Positions 34,453 to 47,200 of a stretch of 64,000 nt of DNA are shown one piece after another. The DNA lies in NCBI GenBank assembly GCA_963978545.1, contig OZ021723.1, forward strand, positions 5,028,273 to 5,092,272, in the 5' to 3' direction. The translations under genes were made by a program, and so were the position numbers. This DNA comes from Linyphia triangularis. Taxonomy: Eukaryota > Arthropoda > Arachnida > Araneae > Linyphiidae. Below the pieces are notes generated by a model that worked only from the letters and a program-made list of their open reading frames with translations, was not told the origin of the DNA and made no database searches. Numbering within the stretch: position 1 is the first letter of the stretch; each line of letters starts with the position of its first letter.

Positions 34453-36185
34453 TGACATATAATATCTAGATAGGATATGAAAGGAGGTGTTATATATAAT
34501 TACTTAAAATCTACTAAACCAATTCAAAACACGAGAAGGGGGGGGGGGGTTATAAGTTACTTGACTAATCCAGGTTATCGGGAACACAACTTCCTTCCGA
34601 TCTCTTGTTGTTAAGATGTAGAAATGGGAGATTAGGTGGTCAAGAGAGGCATATATGCTTATAACTGGCAATCGGCTGAACCAATTTTAATCGGTTACCG
34701 CACCACAGCTGCTTATGCCTGGGCAAAACCAGACATTCTTCTGCTAGTATTCAATAAAAACAAGATTAATTTCTTTCAAGAAACCTCCTGTGATCGCTAA
34801 ACCGGAATCCTGGTTGGTTCTGATCTATATAAAATGAAAGTCGTTTCATCATTCATTTTCGCTTCATGGAACATTTTTTTCCCCTCTCTCTCTGTGATAT
34901 TGGCTGGGTTCGTAAAGTCGAACTGAAAAAGTGAGTTATGTAGCCTGAGGCAAAACCGTGTAACTAAGCGTTCGTAATCTTAACTGGTTTTGTAACTGTC
35001 CGTTCGTAAAGTCGATTTATTTTAACTAGTTAAGTTGGTTATCGAACTTTCTTAACGAAGGTAGAAGCTGGTTAACTTTCGGTTTATTCCGTTCGAGCTG
35101 GTGTTTCCCCCCTCCCTTCCCACTGAAAATACTTTGTTTTGGGTTTGGACTTGTAAATGTGTAGGTTTTTCGAATGTTTTGATTTGGCGTGGAAATTATT
35201 ATATTAGTTATTGTTTTTTTCTCAATTTTTTGGATTTGCATGAGTTTTGAAGGGAAAATTGGTTTCAATAAAATTTACTTTGTTTAACATGTTTTTTTAT
35301 TATTTATATACACAAACTTGATACTTCTTCGGCTTTTCTTGAAAGTAAATTTATACGATAACATTGCTTATTGTATATTTTGAAATCTTGTTACTAAAAC
35401 TGAATTCTTATTGTGCTCATATTGAAACTTATTCCAATAGTAATGAAATTTTTTAAACGCAAATCCCATTATTTCTGTACAGATAGTGCTGATTCCAAGT
35501 TTTCTTTTCTATAATACTAACTTGAAACAAATTTTAATATGTTGGCCACCTCATTAAAAAAGCTGTTATTTAATTAATGTTGCATTACATTTAGTCTTTA
35601 AATTTGTTTCAATTTTATGAACACAGAACTTTTGAAAATGTCTTAAAATGTAAATAAAAATACATTTATGAGACTAAATTTTACATTAAATTTTTGATAA
35701 TGTTATGTCATTCCTTATTATTACTTCTATATGTAATTGATCTGGAGCATAGCCAGAAATTTTCCTTCAAGTGTGGATATGCATAATTATGTGCAAAGAA
35801 AATATTTTAATATTTATACAACTTGAACATTGTGTTTATTAATCATTAGCAAACTACAATTCTATGTATTTAAAAAAAAATTCTATCCCATTTAAAGATT
35901 TGTCTTTTTGAAATTGTTTCGACTGTTTCAAAAGAGTTGATTGATCAGGTTAGAAATTGCCTTGGGCTTTTGGGGACGGCTTTTGTATTGAACCATTGTC
36001 AAGTCATTATTTCTGTGAAAAGGAGATACTTTCGTGTAAGTCTATGAAGGGGAAAATTTCCCATATTTGTGTTTCGAATTGGTTGTTGATGTTTTATGGT
36101 GCAAGGGCTTTACTAGGATCATTCTTGCATATTTCGATTTGGAGAAAACATGAAAAACTACCAAACAGTCCGACAACCGATATAG

Positions 36186-36343
36186 GTTAGTTTGTACACT
36201 CGACGATCTATTTTTATGCACAATGATGGCTAATCAAGTCTGGACCTACAGCTTAACGTGGATTCCGAACCACAACGACCCAGGATTTGTACCTTTGGCA
36301 TGCAAGGCCAGAGCGTTGACCACACAGCCATCAGGTGGACCAA
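36186..36343 (-). mobile_element. SINE-like repeat, family B, copy 2
   Basis: A reverse-orientation copy matching 61440-61619: ATCTATTTTTATGC, GATGGCTAATCA, CAGCTTAACGTGGATTCCGA and ACACAGCCATCAGG. Confidence 0.65.
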
Positions 36344-36440
36344 CCAATATGTACTAACACAATTGTTGCTGTGCTTCAAAAGAAAATAAGCAGATTAATG
36401 TTACTGTTGTTGTTTCTAATCTCCCTTTTGTCTGACGAAG

Positions 36441-37071
36441 TCAGACAATATCAGTGAAGCCATTGACATTAATGAAGTCTGACACTAGTTGTGGACAGTT
36501 ATAAATGTCCTCCCAGTCCAGTCCAAGGCAGTCCAAAATGTGCTGAGGTGATGCCTGTTCTTTTTGGCATTTAGGGCAAAGAGGAAAATTTTTGCTTCCC
36601 CCAGAATATGCGAGGCCTTTAAGGTGACCACTAGCAAGTCGGGACAGACGGGTATTGGTGTGCCTATCACAAGGAAGAGATAGGGAGTGTCCTGGCTTTT
36701 TGGCTTTATACCATTCGTGAGACAGAGGTATATGCCATTTCGCTTTATTTTGAGCTATTTTCTTTGAGTATAACTCTTGATATGTGAGTTCTTGAGTAGA
36801 GAGGACAGGGTGTTCTAGTCCCTCCTTAGCAAGAGTGTCAGCCAATTCATTTCCGTGGATGTCTACATGTGACGGGATCCACTGAAAGTGCACTTTGTGC
36901 AGTCAGGATATGATCTTGACTTTGTGTATTATGGATAGACTGGTTTTGTCTCCCACGAGGGCCCAGTTTTTGAGGTGTTGAATGGAACTTCGGCTATCGG
37001 ATAGAATCCATAAGTCTCTGTAGTTGACCTCGCCAAAGATATTCTCTAAACCCAGGTCAATTGCTATTAAT
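36441..37071 (-). pseudogene. Non-LTR retrotransposon RNase H fragment
   Basis: The minus strand reads LIAIDLGL ... LWILSDSRSSIQHLKNW ... HFQWIPSHVDIHGNELADTL AKEG, with the DSR, IPSHVDIxGNE and AD.LAKEG motifs of the RNase H domain of LINE-type elements. A zinc-knuckle-like tail follows (CPKCQKEQASPQHILDC) and ends at 36441. One in-frame TGA lies at 36903-36905. The 5' side is cut off at about 37071, just before the usual SE of the motif, as expected for a 5'-truncated LINE. It has no role in the neighbouring genes. Confidence 0.85.
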
Positions 37072-37079
37072 TTGCTACT

Positions 37080-39500
37080 AAATATAAGTATTTAGTAATA
37101 AGTCTACTAAATATAATACTAATATAGTATTTAGTAAATTAATGTTACTAAAATATAATAGCAAATATTTCAAAGAATAAATCTGGGGCAACGGACACTT
37201 AAACCAAATGGAAGTATAAGAAAAATTGTTTAAATTTTACTATGCATATCATAATTGTAACTTTTTGAAAATGTTTTTTTAGACAATGAACACCTTAGTG
37301 AAGATTCCCGCGAAGATGTACAAGATTTGAAAAATACACATGCTATGTCAATAATTCAAAATAATTGTTTAGCAATGTTTGTGATGTCAAATTATATCTT
37401 AGACAGTATTTAGTACGATAAACTATTTGAAAATTTTTAGTGAAAGCCTGCTTTGAAAAATTAAAATCCATGTAGGAAAATAGTGATTAAAAAAAGCTAT
37501 TATATATACTATTAGGAGGTGTAAAAGGAAAAAGATACTATTTAAATTGCAGGAACTGCGCAACAACTCAGTTTTTGGCCATCAATGTAAAATCTTATAA
37601 TAGTTAATTTATAAATAACTGTCATAATATAGAGTAATTAGAAATTAATAAAAAAAAACTACTAGAAGCACAAGCACCATTATTGTTAGAAATAGTATTA
37701 TTAAAATATGTACTTTTGTTTGTTACCATTTGTGAAAAGGAATGCCAAGTAGTAAATATGAAATTGTAGAATAATTTTTTAAGCTTTAAGATACACTTTT
37801 TACATGTTTCTGCAGACTTGAACAAAACATCTCAATTCTAAAACAAGCAGTGGTAAGATACCCCCATATTCAACTATAAATTTTATAATTTTTGAACTTA
37901 TGATAAAAATATTAACTAGTAAGGAAATAATTTATACTTCCTAACTCTAAGATTGAACAAGGGTCCAAAATTTATTGTTTTTTTAATGAATATTCTGCAA
38001 TGTAGTTTTATACTTGGAAGTAAGATTAAGTGAAGTAATGATTAAACATTGTACACAAAACTGTTTATTTGGATTTAAATATAGTGCTTGTAAATGTACA
38101 CACTTTCATGAAATTAAATTAAGAGAACTCCAAAATGTTTTTTTAAAAAATGGCTTTTCTTTTTATGAAACAAGAATAGAAATTTAACTTAAAAGAAAGA
38201 TCCTCCAAAGTTAAAAGTTGACCAGGCATAGCAGTATTTGTTAATAAAAATACTTATATCTTTATACAAAGTAGTTTAATACATTTTCATAATAGTATAA
38301 TATATATACACCTTAAATCACTTCTGAGTGTCGCTACATTTAAAGGTTAATGTTATTTTTCATTAGTAGTTTTTAGGCAGATTGAGTGTTTTTAAAAGTG
38401 TGTGGTGGGGGGGGGGGGATGGATTTCGGTGGTTTTAAAAAGGAGGGACGCATGGGTATTTTCTCGAAAAGCAGGGTAATTGATGGTGATTTTATTCAAG
38501 GTAACAATTTTAGCACTGCATAAGCTTGTTTGAGGATGTGTGGGAAATAATTGTTTTCAATGTCCGTGAAAGATCATTTCTTGCAAGGTATCAATCTCCA
38601 AAATATTTGGGTTTTTAGTCCCTCCTCCCATCTTTAAATTTTATTTTTCAGCCAAGTAGAGACATTTTACAGTAAAAATTTTAATATATCAAAGGATGAA
38701 AAACCTAATCTGAGTCGTGACAGTAAAAAAAAGCCTTTTTATGTAGCCAAGAATCTTTTTCGAGGTGAACAATTAAAAAGATGTACTTGTGTACTGTTGT
38801 GGGTGAAGTTTTGGCACTTAGTTTACCTTTATTTAAGTTGTGGTTTTATGTGGCAGGTTAGCAAAATGAGATTTATTTAGTGTTTTGTACTGAACACCCA
38901 CACGCTAGTATATAACCTTTTTGCTTCCAAAAGATCACCGTTCGGGTGTCCTCGCCCTTTGAAAAATCATAATTCACTCTATTATCCACCTCGAATATAG
39001 GAAAAAAAAAGTTGTATATGTCTCGATTGTTAACTTTTTTCCTTTGCAACTAAACGCTAAAGCAAAGATGTTTCCAGTGGGGACATAACACTTTAACTCC
39101 TTACGTAACGTATATAATATAAAACGTTGAAAGTACAATGTAAACAAATTAATTGCGATTTAGCAATTAGCAACAATAATATAAAAATGTGGAAGTAGGG
39201 TGCAAACAAAATTCTTAAAAAGGGAAATGCAGCTTCGATTAAATAATATCGGTACTCATCCGTTAGAAGTGTAGAACCAGATAAAAACCGCCAAATTGGT
39301 GATAACTCATCCAGTAAGAATGCGTTATATGCCCCTTCTCCCTTTTTCTTTGGCGATTTTGCACCAAGTATGGTTCCATTACAACTTGGCATCCATTTTG
39401 ACAAACCGGTACAATTCAGTAGTGTCAATTCAACTTGGCGGCATTTTGTAAAGTTTCCAAGGGGAGGGGCGTATAGCTCATTTTAACCACTCTTCCAAAC
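37080..39500. other. Intergenic AT-rich DNA with MITE-like debris
   Basis: Mostly AT-rich with a G-run near 38407-38418. About 39265-39330 carries AACCAGATAAAAACCGCCAA and ATAACTCAT, which resemble one end of the 45602-45837 MITE. No gene recognised. Confidence 0.5.
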
Positions 39501-39511
39501 AACCATCTAGA

Positions 39512-39743
39512 GGTACTCAGAAATTGAACAAAACAACAACACCACCACCAATTCAGCTAAAAAAATCTCTTGTGGTATCTTACACTGCTTCTGTTCCAAA
39601 CTTGCTACTGGTATCGGGATTGATATGCTTTCTAAATTTGGTGATTTCCAAGTAAACAGTTGCATTAGTGCAGAAGAACTAAAAAATATTACAAACAGCA
39701 TTTTTAATGTGCTGAAGACTTTTTCCATTTCTGACTATTATTG
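39512..39743 (+). other. Open frame of unknown status
   Basis: After TAG at 39509-39511 the + strand stays open for 76 codons (EIEQNNNTTTNSAKKISCG ... SAEELKNITNSIFNVLKTF) to a TGA. Composition is more protein-like than neighbouring frames. There is no recognised domain, start codon context or partner exon. It could be a relic ORF of the surrounding element. Confidence 0.2.
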
Positions 39744-40369
39744 AATAGCAAAATCTCCTTCCAAGCTTTTTAATGTGAAATATTTCATGTGTTTTAAGTT
39801 CAATTTGAGATCATCTTTCTCTTTGGGTAACAATATGGTTTCAACTTATATTTTAATATCTTATTCATATTTGTGTTTATCCTTTATCATTCAATCCAAT
39901 TGCATATTGTTACACATATTTTAGCTTGCTAACACTAAATCATCAACAGTGCATAAACTTCAAAAGTTTTAATTTAGTTCTAAACACAAAGTCTTTGTTT
40001 TTTTTTATGTTAAAACAGCTTGATACATTCTAAAAATTAACCAATATTTTTGTACATCTTAATAAGTAGATGATATTTATATTAAAAAAAAAATAGCATT
40101 TTAATTGATATATGTAAAATAATGTTCATGCGAATTTTATATTTGTACACGAGGCAATCAAAAAACGAAACGTCCCTTCATTTTTTACGGTAAAAGTGCT
40201 CTTTTGTAAATTTTAAACTCTTCCAATGTAAACAAATAGCAGACGACGCTCTTCATAACTGGACGTTCGTAAAAGACGCCGAGAACTGACTTAACGATTT
40301 AAACCGGTTTCAGTTTAGTCGGGTTTCGTAACCAAAAAAAATTACGTTTACGAACGCACCCAATAATTA

Positions 40370-41445
40370 TCTATTCAAAATCTTATTTTTGTGGGTAATA
40401 CTTGGGGCATCGAAGATACTCGGTTGGAGATCATTCATAATTTTAAGAGTATGACGTCAGATATGTAGTTCAAATAGTCACGTTTTATCTTTTTATTTAT
40501 GAAATTGGCAACACCATCTATTTGTTTGTTGTAGATACGCGATTGCTCGGTTTTTGATTCAGTCTGTCTGCAACTTTGTGTTGGTTTAAGAATTATATTT
40601 ATATTATGCTTTTGAAGAAAGAAAATATTTTGTTTTCAATTTTATACGTTTGTATGTTTTCTCTTGAAAATTCTTTCAGCATATTTCTTTGTATGAGGAA
40701 CGTAATATGCCATATCATATAATGCCATATTACGTTACTCGCAGAAAAAGTACATTTTACTGCATATTTTCTGTAATATTGATTCAGTAAAATATCTTTC
40801 CAAATAGATATCTTTTAAACTTCAGAATAATTTGCTATCAATAAGAACAACCACGTCCCTAAAATGTCAATTGTTCGTAAAATGTTGAAATATACGCAAA
40901 CCCAATTTTGTTGTGAAAAATGCTTCATACCAAAAGTAAATGCAGAAAAAATTGATAGCTCCTAATACATCCGCCATATGCAGCTTTTCCAGTTAAATGT
41001 ACAGATACTATAGCTACCTAAAAATGTGTAGCTTTATGTCAAAGATAAGTGTTTTTTCAAATAGTAATCCTTTAATTTCTCTTAACAAGAACAAACAAAA
41101 CCATCCAGGTCCATATTGCATCTACAAAGTCCCTTTTCTGTATATGTTTCATATCATAGAATTTCCTCTATCATTCTATATAATTTATCTGTCAAAACAT
41201 TCTGTGCCTAAGGATAAAAACCAATTGTTTATGCTTATTCATTGAATCAAGTAATTTGTTGGGGGTTTTTAATAAGTCTTGAAGTTATAATTAGATTCTT
41301 GAGTATTTTAATATACAAGGCAATGATTGTAGTCTTTAATCCTCAGAAATTATATTAATAGTATTTGCTGTCTTTTGGAAGCATTAACATGTATTTTTAC
41401 CTAGAGGAGAATGCAGAGGAAAAAATGTTCGGTTAAGACTTACTG
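40370..41445. other. Intergenic stretch with one short palindrome
   Basis: A hairpin-forming palindrome (CGTAATATG...CATATTACG) lies near 40700-40735. Nothing else recognised. Confidence 0.4.
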
Positions 41446-41448
41446 TAC

Positions 41449-41652
41449 GGTGTCGGATGGCGACTTTTCAAAAAAATCGTCAAAATTGAAAATGATGTCA
41501 AAAAGCTGTGTTGCCAAATTCAAAATAGCTCCATAATGCTGTGTTTTTAAATCCAAACAGTCACTAGAGTTACTGGAAAACCAAGTCAATGGGTTTCCTC
41601 ATTTGGAGATAAATCACCAACTTTCCGCTGCCAATCCATCCGACGCCATACA
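41449..41652. mobile_element. Small MITE with GTCGGATGG ends
   Basis: GGTGTCGGATGG near 41450 is inverted as CCATCCGACGCC near 41638-41650. About 200 bp in total, no coding sequence. Target duplications not resolved. Confidence 0.45.
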
Positions 41653-41767
41653 TCAAACCTGAAACAAAAGTTGTCCTATGCAATACAATAGGTTATATAG
41701 CAAGATTACCAGATTTTAGTATCCATGCTATATAAAAAAAGAACTGCTTAATATTACCGCAGGAAGT

Positions 41768-41835
41768 TAATCTAGTGGGTAAGACATCCAAACTTTTATA
41801 CCAGAGGTCACGAGACCGAGTTCCGCTGTCGACTT
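41768..41835 (+). mobile_element. tRNA-like SINE head, weak
   Basis: CTAGTGGGTAAGACATCC and GAGACCGAGTTCCGC are spaced roughly as A and B boxes. Weak match; may be chance. Confidence 0.3.
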
Positions 41836-41839
41836 CAAT

Positions 41840-44180
41840 GCCAATTTCTTTATTTCTTTCTGGTATTATACCCAGCTTGCTATAAGACTTTCTAGAGCTG
41901 ACTTGTCTTCGAGCTGTAGTCTCTAGTGTATGTTTATAAAAATATATTTTTTTTCTTAAAATGTTCGAGAGTTGTGCCTCATATATGCGACAATATTACA
42001 AATATTTTATTAAGATACGATTTTGAGTATGAAAAATATAAATTGTGTTTTCAATTATAAATGCCAGGTTTTCAGCATTTGTCATAAAAATATCATTTGA
42101 ACACATGAATTTAAACATGCATATGGGTCGTTTCCCGTAAAACACGAAAAAGCTTTGTCGCAGTAATTTGTTGCACTCCTAGATAAGTTGAATATTGCTA
42201 TTAACCATGGAATACATTTAAATGCAATCAAAACTCCTTAAAACAATTAATATAAACTTTAAAATATTTTTTATACTAAATAAAATCGATTCACAGACAT
42301 GATTTGTCATGTCCGTAGACTCTCACAACCTCGGGTTGCTTGTTTTATTAGTATTTTAATTTCACTTTATATTTCCTTGCTGTATATCTGTATCTAGGAA
42401 GAAAAGCGCACTGTCCAAATTTTTGGAAATTGAGATTTTGCAATCATCTTACATAACACTTTCTGCTCTTTCTATTGGAATAAAGTAAGTACGTCCTAGG
42501 TTAAATAATAACCGATTTTGACTTTTTTGAAATTCCTGAAAAAAAATTGCTTTTTGTGACATTGGGTGCTTTTCTTCTGGGCTACAGATAGATTTACTTA
42601 TTTTTAGCTATAAGGTATAGGAAGTAATGTTATGCCTGGGTATAAAGCTTGTATGAGTAGTAATTTCATTACAATTAATGTAATAACTAAGACTGCTGTG
42701 TCCATGGACAACAGTTTTTATTTATTTAATAGCCCACCAAGTGACACAACAAATCAACTGTGATATTGGAAAGAAGTCTTAATATAATCATTTTGGTTCC
42801 AATACACATTGTGTATTCTATTTTTCAATGCTAGAATCATATTTTATTATTTACATGTGAAATAGGTGCAACTGTAAAGATCATGCCGTCATGTCTGTGG
42901 TCAAGATAAAATTAGTTAAGAATAATTAAGTATTTATTATTAATTACTTATTACAATTAATGTGCATTAGTTGTAAAAATGTTAATTTAGTAATCTCATA
43001 TTTATTAACCTACAGTTCCATTTGAAACTAAACAATAACAAAGAAATCGTCAGGGACATCAATACCTGGTATAACTATGGACGATCTCTATATATTATCA
43101 GACGTTCTCTGCCAATGTCATAATTGGATTGTAATACAAATACAAATTTTAAGACCAACAACAGGCTCAAGGCCCAACAGGGTTGGTTGGATAAGTTCTA
43201 TGGGAGAAAAAACTTTCTAAGCATTTAATGTTTTCAAAAAAAAAAATTCTGTCTTGCTGCTGAAATAGTGCATTATGTGGAGAATGATTCATATAAATTT
43301 AGACCCTTTCCAAACCATGCTATGTTTTAATATTGCCATAACTTTTTTCTATGCATGATTAAATACAGCTAAAAAGTTACTCTAAGAATATTATAGCCCT
43401 AAATATTATGTCGAAAAGTATTAAAGGCAGTGCTGGGTTTTCAGTGTGAGCTTTCCAGTTTTTTGAAGGATCAAAGATGGACATTTCCCACCTAGCTAAA
43501 AAACGAATATCCAAAGCTAAATTTTGCGTTTTTGATCATTATTTTTTTAACTTGGCTTCAAAGAATAGCTTTTTAAATATGTATATAAATAGCAGGAATC
43601 TTATTTACATGTACCTGGCATAACATGGTACATGTAAACAAGATTATACCAATGACATCTCTGAGGACAGATGAGAATTTATTACAATTCAAATTCTGCT
43701 CTTGTGTATTATGAGTACTCTTCCTTTCGGCGCTTATCAGTTGGCTCTAAACCTAGATGTTTACACATTTAAAAATGTTGCGTACTGAATGTATTGTGAA
43801 GCCTAAATGTTTGCATTTTGTTATAGTGTTGCTATAGAAACCCTATTACAGTTTGTTATAGGAATTATAAAGGATTTGAACGTTGTTAGTTTGGCTGAGT
43901 TATCACTGTAATTTGGCAGTTTTTATCTGGTACCTGTCTAATGAAAGATATCCGCATTATGTGTGTCATAATCAAAGCAGCGAATAATAGGTCGTTTAGA
44001 TTACAGATAATTTTTATTTTTTTTAAAACGTAAAAAGAGTGGTCAGTTTTCTTGTGAATAATCAATATCAACCTGGCTAACATTATTAAGAAATAGTATT
44101 TTCAAGCATTTTTAGGAAATGTCACACTACAGGACAGGTATTTAAACTTTCAGTACAAAAGCTATTTGGTTATTTTATAG
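41840..44180. other. Region upstream of RPGRIP1L, no clear promoter
   Basis: AT-rich. About 43880-43945 contains TTTGGCAGTTTTTATCTGGTACCTGTCTAAT, split here as TTTGGCAGTTTTTATC and TGGTACCTGTCTAAT, a one-ended copy of the 45602-45837 MITE. A TTTTATAG at 44173-44180 may be the acceptor of a 5' UTR intron. I cannot place a transcription start. Confidence 0.4.
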
Positions 44181-44213
44181 GTTTTAATTGGTTCTGTATT
44201 TAAAGCCTGAAAG

Positions 44214-47200
44214 ATGGCTGATGATCCTGAGAGAGACATTTTCCCAACAAAAGAAGGACAATCATTATCCATGGGTATAAGTGGTAAGATCTGTTCTATT
44301 TTCAAATATTTTTTTTATTAAGTCTAATACTTTTCATACGTTAGGCAAAATCGTAAGCTTCATTTATTTGTATTTTGGAATAGCGTACATATAAAACATG
44401 TGTATTATCAAATAGTATATTCAGCAAGAGGAAAAATAGCTATCCTCGAAATATCAGATATTTTTTTTAAAAAATTGCATAGAAAATTAAAAAAAAACTA
44501 TATAAATACAGTAAAATATCCTAACTTCCAAAATCTGTAAATATCCTTAAAATTCCCAAGGACCAATTAATTGAAGTATTAAGTATTGCAATCAAAGGAT
44601 TAGAGCAAAGAGACAATTTTAGAATCGGAAGTAATGGGAATTCAAGAAACAGGAGAAAAGTTAAACCAAAACTATTAAAACAGCTAACCTTAAAACAAAT
44701 GTTTTTCAAAACTACATCAAGTTATATACTTTTTTCTTAGTTTATTCCATTTATATATTTTATTTCATTGATTTTGTGTATACATAATGATATGCTCTAA
44801 AATCTGGAATTGCCAAAGTCCCTGCGATTCCCGATTTGAGATACTCTACTGGAAATGTTTTTATCAGACATTTCAATAATTTTTGTTCCATTTCTATTTT
44901 GTTAAAACTTTTGAAGATTATTTTTTCTTGTCTTTCTTTTCATATTTAACTTGAAAGTTAAAAAGAAAATAGGCAAATGAATTTGTTTTTTGTGTAATTA
45001 ATTTCCTAAAATTTAATTTTAATCCTTTTCATAATGAACTAGTGGTGATTGAAATTGTTTCCTCCCTCTCCATCCATTATCTGTGTTTTACTCGACATTT
45101 AATTATTACTTCAATTTCAGAAAAGTATGTATCACCTGAAAAACGGTTTGTGCCTCACTTGTCACGGACGGACTTGGAAGATCAGTTTTACAAATTTAAG
45201 GAAGAAAATTTTCAATTGAAAAAAGCAACTAAGCAACAAGAAGAGAATTTGAAAAAGTAAGACTACACTACTTTTGTGATTTGTGTTTTGATTTATCACA
45301 ATTTTTTATTCATGAAAATACTGAAAGATGTATTTCATAGCTATTTATGTCAAGGTTTAGCTGCCCAGTTATGTAAACCTTTTTGGACATGAATTATGAT
45401 TATTTTGTGTGAAACAAGTTTATTGATTTTGACTCTCTCTAGATTGGCTACAAAAATGACAAGATTGCTTAGAGAAAAAAAATCTATGGAAGTAACACAT
45501 AGTCCAGGTAATTATAATAATTAAAATACTTGTGTTTGTAAATTAAGCTACTCCCCAATAACTATAAACACTTATAGAATTACTCATATAAAGTTACTGT
45601 TCCATTAGACAGGTACCAGATAAAAATTGCCAAATTGCAGCCATAACTCATTAAAACTAATTTCTTTTTGATCATTTATAACAACTCTACAAAAAACCAT
45701 GATAAATATATTTAAATAACCAAATTAGATAAAAAAATAAATTTCTGCAAGGTTTAAATACTTTCGCGTAAACATTTCAACTTAACTATAACTGTACCAG
45801 CTTTCAGACTTGGTGGCTTTTGGTACCCGTCTAACGGAAGACTAAAATAACTAAATGCTTTTTAAACTAAAGATCAGTTTTGGATTTTTAAAATTATTTT
45901 TTCTTTATTTAAGCATTTGTTTTGTTTGAATTTTTTCTCAAATTCACAATGCATCTTAAAAGAAGTAGCAGGAGTAAGAAAAGACCAAAAAAGTTTCTTT
46001 TGTCAGTACTGCAGTCCAAACAATAATTATCATTTAATTCATAATTATTAGTTTCAAATAATGTTGTTTTAAATAAATAAAGAGCCATAGAGTAGTATAG
46101 GTTTTCATAATAGAAATATGATACCAGTGTTAGGGGATGTTCTTACAACTTTCTAGCTTTGTTCATACTGTAAATAATAATATTAAGAACTTATAGGAAA
46201 GGGTAAGTGAAAAATGACAGCAATTAGAGAGACTGACTTCTTGCTTAGAAATGCAGAATTGTAGATGCAAAGCTGAAAGCTAATTTCTTAAGTGTTTGTT
46301 CTCTGATTACTGCAGCTGTTTGCGTAAAAACTAGTTTTTTCCCACATTTTCAAATTAAAAATTTTTAGAAGTTTAATCAATTAAAAACATACCATAATTA
46401 TATCGGTGAATGCCTGTCCTGAAACAATTGAGGGTTTTTTGTAGGCCTTCCTGTACTTAATTAAACTGAATTGAAGGTGTTAAAGAATATCGTAATATTT
46501 TACAATACTTAAAGTATGACATGAGGTAATTTCTATAAGTTTTAAATATATTTAAATACCTAGGTCATAAAAGAGATTTAGAACTTGAAGAAATGGTTGA
46601 AGATCTTCAGGATAAAGTCCGTCAGCTCGAAAGAACCAATACTCAACTTAGAGAAAAAGTAAGTTAAGTCCATATTGACATGCAATAAAATGATTTTGGA
46701 AGCGGTTTATCATTACAATAACTCATTGTGTAATATTATTAAAAGGTTTTCTTTCCGGTATGATTTTTTAAAAATACAGTTGAACCTCGCTATAACTAAC
46801 CTTCTGTGCACCCAACATTAAGTCCTCTATAACTGATGGTTCACTATATCCAAATTCTTTGAAAATATTTTTTAGCTTATGACAGTAGAACTGTCGGAAA
46901 TAGTGATTGTGATAGTGCATAATTTGTTTGTAAATTATTAATTAAATAGATAATTGATCAAATTTTAAAAGGAAAAATAATTATGTAACTAAAGCTTGAT
47001 TTTATTTTCCCATTCTATGGAAGATATTAGTTATTTTTAATTGAATACTATTCGATTTTATGTAGAGTTCATCAATTTTGTTATCAACAATTAGTAAATA
47101 ATCCATTGTTTTCTTTTCCAAATTTTTTGTAGAAAAAAAATGTGCATGGCAGATTTCGTTTTCAGAAAAAAATCAATATATATCGTTTTAGTTTCTTCAC

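Larger units (their letters stand above)
34902..40367. mobile_element. Possible degenerate DNA transposon with GTTCGTAAA ends
   Basis: The left edge carries GGGTTCGTAAAGTCG, with GTTCGTAA repeated near 34968 and 35002. The right edge carries the inverted form TTTACGAACGCACCC, with GTTCGTAAAAG near 40266. At 35957-36190 a + strand frame has NCLGLLG/DGFCIEPLS-like and KGKISHICV segments that faintly recall a Harbinger-type nuclease. Coding-like + frames also occur at 37303-37412 and 39512-39743. A SINE and a LINE fragment are nested. All of this is weak evidence for one old element. Confidence 0.3.

Noticed and set aside
40695..40740. Short palindrome as a regulatory hairpin
   Set aside because: Palindromes of this size are expected by chance in AT-rich DNA; no gene context.
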